From positions 992,001 to 1,056,000 of the forward strand of contig NZ_CP031455.1 of NCBI RefSeq assembly GCF_003391135.1: a stretch of DNA of 64,000 nt. The letters run 5' to 3'. Below are positions 61,222 through 64,000 of the stretch, piece after piece. The notes beneath the pieces are model-generated. The model was given only the letters and a program-made list of their open reading frames with translations, was not told where the DNA came from and did not search any database. The translations under genes were made by a program, and so were the position numbers. The stretch is from Streptoverticillium olivoreticuli subsp. olivoreticuli. Its GTDB lineage: Bacteria > Actinomycetota > Actinomycetes > Streptomycetales > Streptomycetaceae. Every line of letters begins with the position of its first letter. Position 1 is the first letter of the stretch.

Positions 61222-62247
61222 TTGCGCGTACTACTGACCGGACACCAGGGATACCTGGGCACCGTGATGGCCCCGGTCCTCGCGGCCGCCGGGCACGAGG
61301 TCGTCGGGCTGGACTCCGGCCTGTTCGCCGACTGTCTGCTGGGCCCGTCGCCCGCGGACCCGCCGGGGCATCGGGTGGACCTGCGCGACGTCACGGCCGA
61401 CCACGTGGCCGGGGTGGACGCCGTGATCCACCTGGCCGCGCTGTCCAACGACCCGCTGGGATCGCTGGCGCCGGACCTCACCTACGACATCAACCACCAC
61501 GCCTCCGTGCGGCTGGCCCGGCTGGCCCGCGACGCCGGAGTGCGACGCTTCCTGTACGCGTCGACCTGCTCCGTCTACGGCGCCGCCGGCGGTGGCGACC
61601 TGGTGACCGAGGACGCCCCGCTGCGCCCGGTGACGCCGTACGCGGAGTCCAAGGTGCGGGTGGAGGACGACCTGCACGCGCTCGCCGACGGCGACTTCGG
61701 CCCGGTGTTCATGCGCAACGCCACCGCCTTCGGCTACTCGCCCCGGCTGCGCGCCGACATCGTGCTGAACAACCTGGTGGGCCACGCACTCCTGTCCGGC
61801 GAGGTGCTGGTGCTCTCCGACGGCACCCCCTGGCGCCCGCTGGTGCACGCCGCCGACATCGCACGGGCCTTCGCGGCCGCGCTCACCGCACCGCGGGAAG
61901 CGGTGCACGACCGGGCGTTCAACATCGGCAGCGAGATCAACAACGTCACGGTCGCCGAGATCGCAGAGCAGGTCGCCGAGGCGGTGTCCGGCGCGCGGGT
62001 GGTGATCACCGGGGAGACCGGTGCCGATCCACGGTCGTACCGGGTGGACTTCTCCCGGTTCCGCGCCGCCATCCCCGGCTTCGACTGCGAGTGGACGGTG
62101 AAGCAGGGCGCGCTCGAACTCGCCGACGCCTACCGGAAGTTCGGGCTGACCCGGGAGGACTTCGAGCGACGCTTCACCCGCCTTGCCGTGCTGCGCGCGG
62201 CGTCCGACGCCGGCACCGTCGACGACACCCTGCGGTGGCGCCGATGA
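61222..62247 (+). CDS. NAD-dependent nucleotide-sugar epimerase/dehydratase
   Basis: 341 residues from TTG 61222 with GGGGGGTTGA upstream. Extended SDR: VLLTGHQGYLGTVMA near residue 4, HLAALSNDP near 72, SVYG and catalytic PYAESK (Tyr-x-x-x-Lys, near 139), and VHAADIARA near 205. It probably epimerises, reduces or dehydrates an NDP-hexose in the branched-sugar pathway. The sugar is not predictable. Confidence 0.92.
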   Translation: MRVLLTGHQGYLGTVMAPVLAAAGHEVVGLDSGLFADCLLGPSPADPPGHRVDLRDVTADHVAGVDAVIHLAALSNDPLGSLAPDLTYDINHHASVRLARLARDAGVRRFLYASTCSVYGAAGGGDLVTEDAPLRPVTPYAESKVRVEDDLHALADGDFGPVFMRNATAFGYSPRLRADIVLNNLVGHALLSGEVLVLSDGTPWRPLVHAADIARAFAAALTAPREAVHDRAFNIGSEINNVTVAEIAEQVAEAVSGARVVITGETGADPRSYRVDFSRFRAAIPGFDCEWTVKQGALELADAYRKFGLTREDFERRFTRLAVLRAASDAGTVDDTLRWRR

Positions 62248-63518
62248 CCTCGGCCGGCGAACAGATGCACGCGCTGGTGGAGCGGCTGTACCCGCTGTGC
62301 CGGAGCATCACCGGTGACGGTGTGCGCGCCACCCTGGAGATCGTCGACGAGTACGTTCCGCTGCAGGTGCACGAGGTGCCGACCGGGACTCAGGTGCTCG
62401 ACTGGACGGTGCCGCAGGAGTGGAACATCCGGGACGCGTACATCGCCGACACCGCCGGCAACCGCGTCGTCGACTTCGCCGCGTCCAGCCTGCACGTGCT
62501 CGGCTACAGCGTGCCGGTGTCGGCGACCATGCCATTGGCCGAGCTGCGCGGACACCTGCACACCCTCCCCGACCACCCGGGCTGGGTGCCGTACCGCACC
62601 AGCTACTACACGCCGGAATGGGGGTTCTGCCTGGCCCAGGAGACCTTGGACGCGCTGCCGGACGGCGACTACGAGGTGCGCATCGACTCCACACTCGCGG
62701 ACGGCCACCTCACCTACGCCGAACACGTGGTCCCCGGGCAGGTTCCCGACGAGGTGATCGTCTCCTGCCACGTCTGCCACCCGTCGCTGGCCAACGACAA
62801 CCTGGCAGGCATCGCGGTGGCGACGTTCCTGGCCCGGGCGCTTGCGGAGGAGACGCCCTGGTACACCTACCGGTTCCTGTTCGCGCCCGGCACCATCGGG
62901 GCGATCACCTGGCTGGCCCGCAACGCGGAGCGGATCGAGCAGGTAAAGCACGGGCTGGTGCTGGCCTGCGCCGGCGACCCGGGCCGGCTGACGTACAAGC
63001 AGAGCAGGCGCGGCGACGCGGAGATCGACCGGGTGATGCGGCATGTGCTGCTCGCATCCGAACGCCCGCACCGCGTCGCCGAGTTCACTCCGTACGGCTA
63101 TGACGAGCGGCAGTTCTGCTCGCCCGGGTTCGACCTCGGCGTGGGCTCGCTCAGCCGGACCCCGTACGCCGGGTATCCCGAGTACCACACCTCGGCGGAC
63201 AACCTGGACTTCGTCTCCCCGGAGGCGATGGCGGACACGCTCGCCGTCTGCCGCGAGGCATTCGCCGTGCTGGACCGCAACCGGCGGTACGTCAACCTCA
63301 GTCCCTACGGCGAACCGCAGCTGGGCCGACGGGGGTTGTACGACTCGCTCGGCGGCCGCAGCGACGCGAAGCAGGCCCAGATGGCCATGCTCTGGGTGCT
63401 CAGTCTCTCCGACGGCGAGCACAGTCTGCTGGACGTCGCCGAGCGGTCCGGGCTGCCGTTCGACACCGTCGCCGTCGCAGCCGACGCCCTGCACGGCGCC
63501 GGGCTGATCAAGGCATGA
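62244..63518 (+). CDS. DUF4910 / M28-like metalloprotein
   Basis: 424 residues. RLYPLCRSITGDGVRATL near the start, LDWTVPQEWNIRDAYI, VSCHVCHPSLANDNLAGIA (metal-ligand region near 175), FLFAPGTIGAITWL, and YDERQFCSPGFDLGVGSLSR; this is the DUF4910 pattern with an aminopeptidase-like fold and a C-terminal winged-helix domain. The family is usually encoded beside nucleotidyltransferase, epimerase and methyltransferase genes for surface sugars. A hydrolase acting on a sugar intermediate is plausible; the reaction is unknown. ATGA coupling on both sides. Confidence 0.88.
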   Translation: MTSAGEQMHALVERLYPLCRSITGDGVRATLEIVDEYVPLQVHEVPTGTQVLDWTVPQEWNIRDAYIADTAGNRVVDFAASSLHVLGYSVPVSATMPLAELRGHLHTLPDHPGWVPYRTSYYTPEWGFCLAQETLDALPDGDYEVRIDSTLADGHLTYAEHVVPGQVPDEVIVSCHVCHPSLANDNLAGIAVATFLARALAEETPWYTYRFLFAPGTIGAITWLARNAERIEQVKHGLVLACAGDPGRLTYKQSRRGDAEIDRVMRHVLLASERPHRVAEFTPYGYDERQFCSPGFDLGVGSLSRTPYAGYPEYHTSADNLDFVSPEAMADTLAVCREAFAVLDRNRRYVNLSPYGEPQLGRRGLYDSLGGRSDAKQAQMAMLWVLSLSDGEHSLLDVAERSGLPFDTVAVAADALHGAGLIKA

Positions 63519-64000
63519 CGCCGATGACCACCGAGGGGGCGACGGCACCGGCGGACCCACCCGGAGAGGCCCGGCGGACCGCCAAGCGGGGTGCCGTCGG
63601 ACGGCTGTCCTGGGGGCTGGCCGACCAGGCGGTCTCCAGCATGATCAACTTCGCGGTGGGCATCTACGTCGCCCGCGAGCTGGGGGTGCACGCGTTCGGC
63701 GTGTTCAGCCTGGCCTGGCTGACCTACGGCGTCGTGCTCAACGTCGCCCGCGGGCTGGCCACCGACCCGCTCGTGGTGCGCTTCAGCGGCGTGCCGGAGG
63801 CGACCTGGCGCGCGGCGGCGGCCCGGTCGTCGGGCGCCGCGCTCGCCGTCGGCGCCACCCTCGGCGCGGTCTGCCTGCTGATCGGCCTCGGCCTCGGCGG
63901 CGACGTGGGGCCCGCGTTCGCCTGCCTCGGCGTCGCCCTGCCGGCGCTGCTGCTCCAGGACTCCCGGCGGTTCGCGTTCTTCGCCGCCGGCGCCGGGCGG
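63515..64000 (+). CDS. Wzx-like flippase, 3' end outside window
   Basis: 162 residues visible from ATG 63515, which overlaps the previous stop. After a ~25-residue hydrophilic start, GAVGRLSWGLADQAVSSMIN and a second helix AFGVFSLAWLTYGVVLNVAR match the polysaccharide-transporter (Wzx/MATE-like) N-terminus, followed by two further helices. It should move lipid-linked repeat units across the membrane. Truncated by the window end; length and C-terminus unknown. Confidence 0.85.
   Translation, partial: MTPMTTEGATAPADPPGEARRTAKRGAVGRLSWGLADQAVSSMINFAVGIYVARELGVHAFGVFSLAWLTYGVVLNVARGLATDPLVVRFSGVPEATWRAAAARSSGAALAVGATLGAVCLLIGLGLGGDVGPAFACLGVALPALLLQDSRRFAFFAAGAGR

Noticed and set aside
1..64000. 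CRISPR arrays, tRNA or rRNA genes, prophage or intact insertion sequences
   Set aside because: No repeat-spacer pattern, cloverleaf, rRNA string or transposase motif was found in either strand.

Overview
The window is GC-rich actinobacterial DNA and most resembles a Streptomyces accessory chromosome region. The evidence is the very high G+C content, strong third-position G/C bias, frequent GTG and TTG starts, ATGA-type stop/start overlaps, a DmdR1/IdeR-like iron box, an actinobacterial M-box riboswitch, and two unrelated NRPS loci beside a large surface-polysaccharide operon. No rRNA, tRNA, CRISPR array, intact transposase or attachment site was seen.

Left part (1-4.4 kb): the 3' part of a two-domain multicopper oxidase, a HAD phosphatase, and two secreted proteins on the minus strand, one of which looks like an aerolysin/ETX-type beta-pore protein. 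A 0.77-kb intergenic region follows, with an iron-box-like site and 11-bp-phased direct repeats over the start of an exporter gene. From 4.4 to 17.7 kb lies a compact, tightly coupled NRPS operon: MFS exporter, stand-alone condensation-like protein with a degenerate active site, C-A-T, acyl-CoA dehydrogenase, A-T-A-T, and C-T fused to an extended SDR. It ends at an 11-bp stem hairpin. It has three A domains, four carriers, only two intact C domains and no thioesterase, so the assembly logic is non-canonical.

Middle (17.9-31.6 kb): a serine beta-lactamase-fold hydrolase and an SDR, then a magnesium locus. An M-box riboswitch (20165-20325) precedes an NRAMP-fold transporter whose metal-site motifs are altered in the way expected for Mg2+. 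After it come two small proteins, a PhoB-type winged-helix protein fused to a domain resembling the ACT-like C-terminal domain of MgtC, a free-standing copy of that domain, an ArsR-like regulator, a VOC protein and a second winged-helix protein, all on one strand up to a strong terminator at 25510. To the right are a 5'-truncated SagB-like gene, an HTH-transmembrane-beta-propeller protein, a shortened AraC regulator, a decayed stretch, and a membrane protein beside a secreted I36/crystallin-like protein.

31.7-40.4 kb (minus strand) holds a bimodular NRPS, C-A-T-C-A-MT-T-TE, with its MbtH partner. The two modules share long near-identical DNA tracts, while the substrate-binding sub-domain has diverged. 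From 41.2 kb to the right edge runs one long operon for an exported polysaccharide: initiating phosphoglycosyltransferase, nucleotide-sugar dehydrogenase, two glycosyltransferases, two Wzz-like co-polymerases with degenerate nucleotide-binding halves, an AsnB-type amidotransferase, a fused dehydrogenase/oxidoreductase, a heparinase-like protein, a beta-helix lipoprotein, a Wzy-like polymerase, a sugar C-methyltransferase, a sugar-1-phosphate nucleotidyltransferase, a PIG-L deacetylase, an epimerase, a DUF4910 protein and a Wzx flippase cut by the window end. Most junctions overlap by 4 bases, so the proteins are probably made coordinately.

The strongest candidates for an undescribed system are the riboswitch-headed Mg2+ locus with MgtC-ACT/winged-helix regulators and the 4.4-17.7 kb NRPS operon with its SDR-terminated module.
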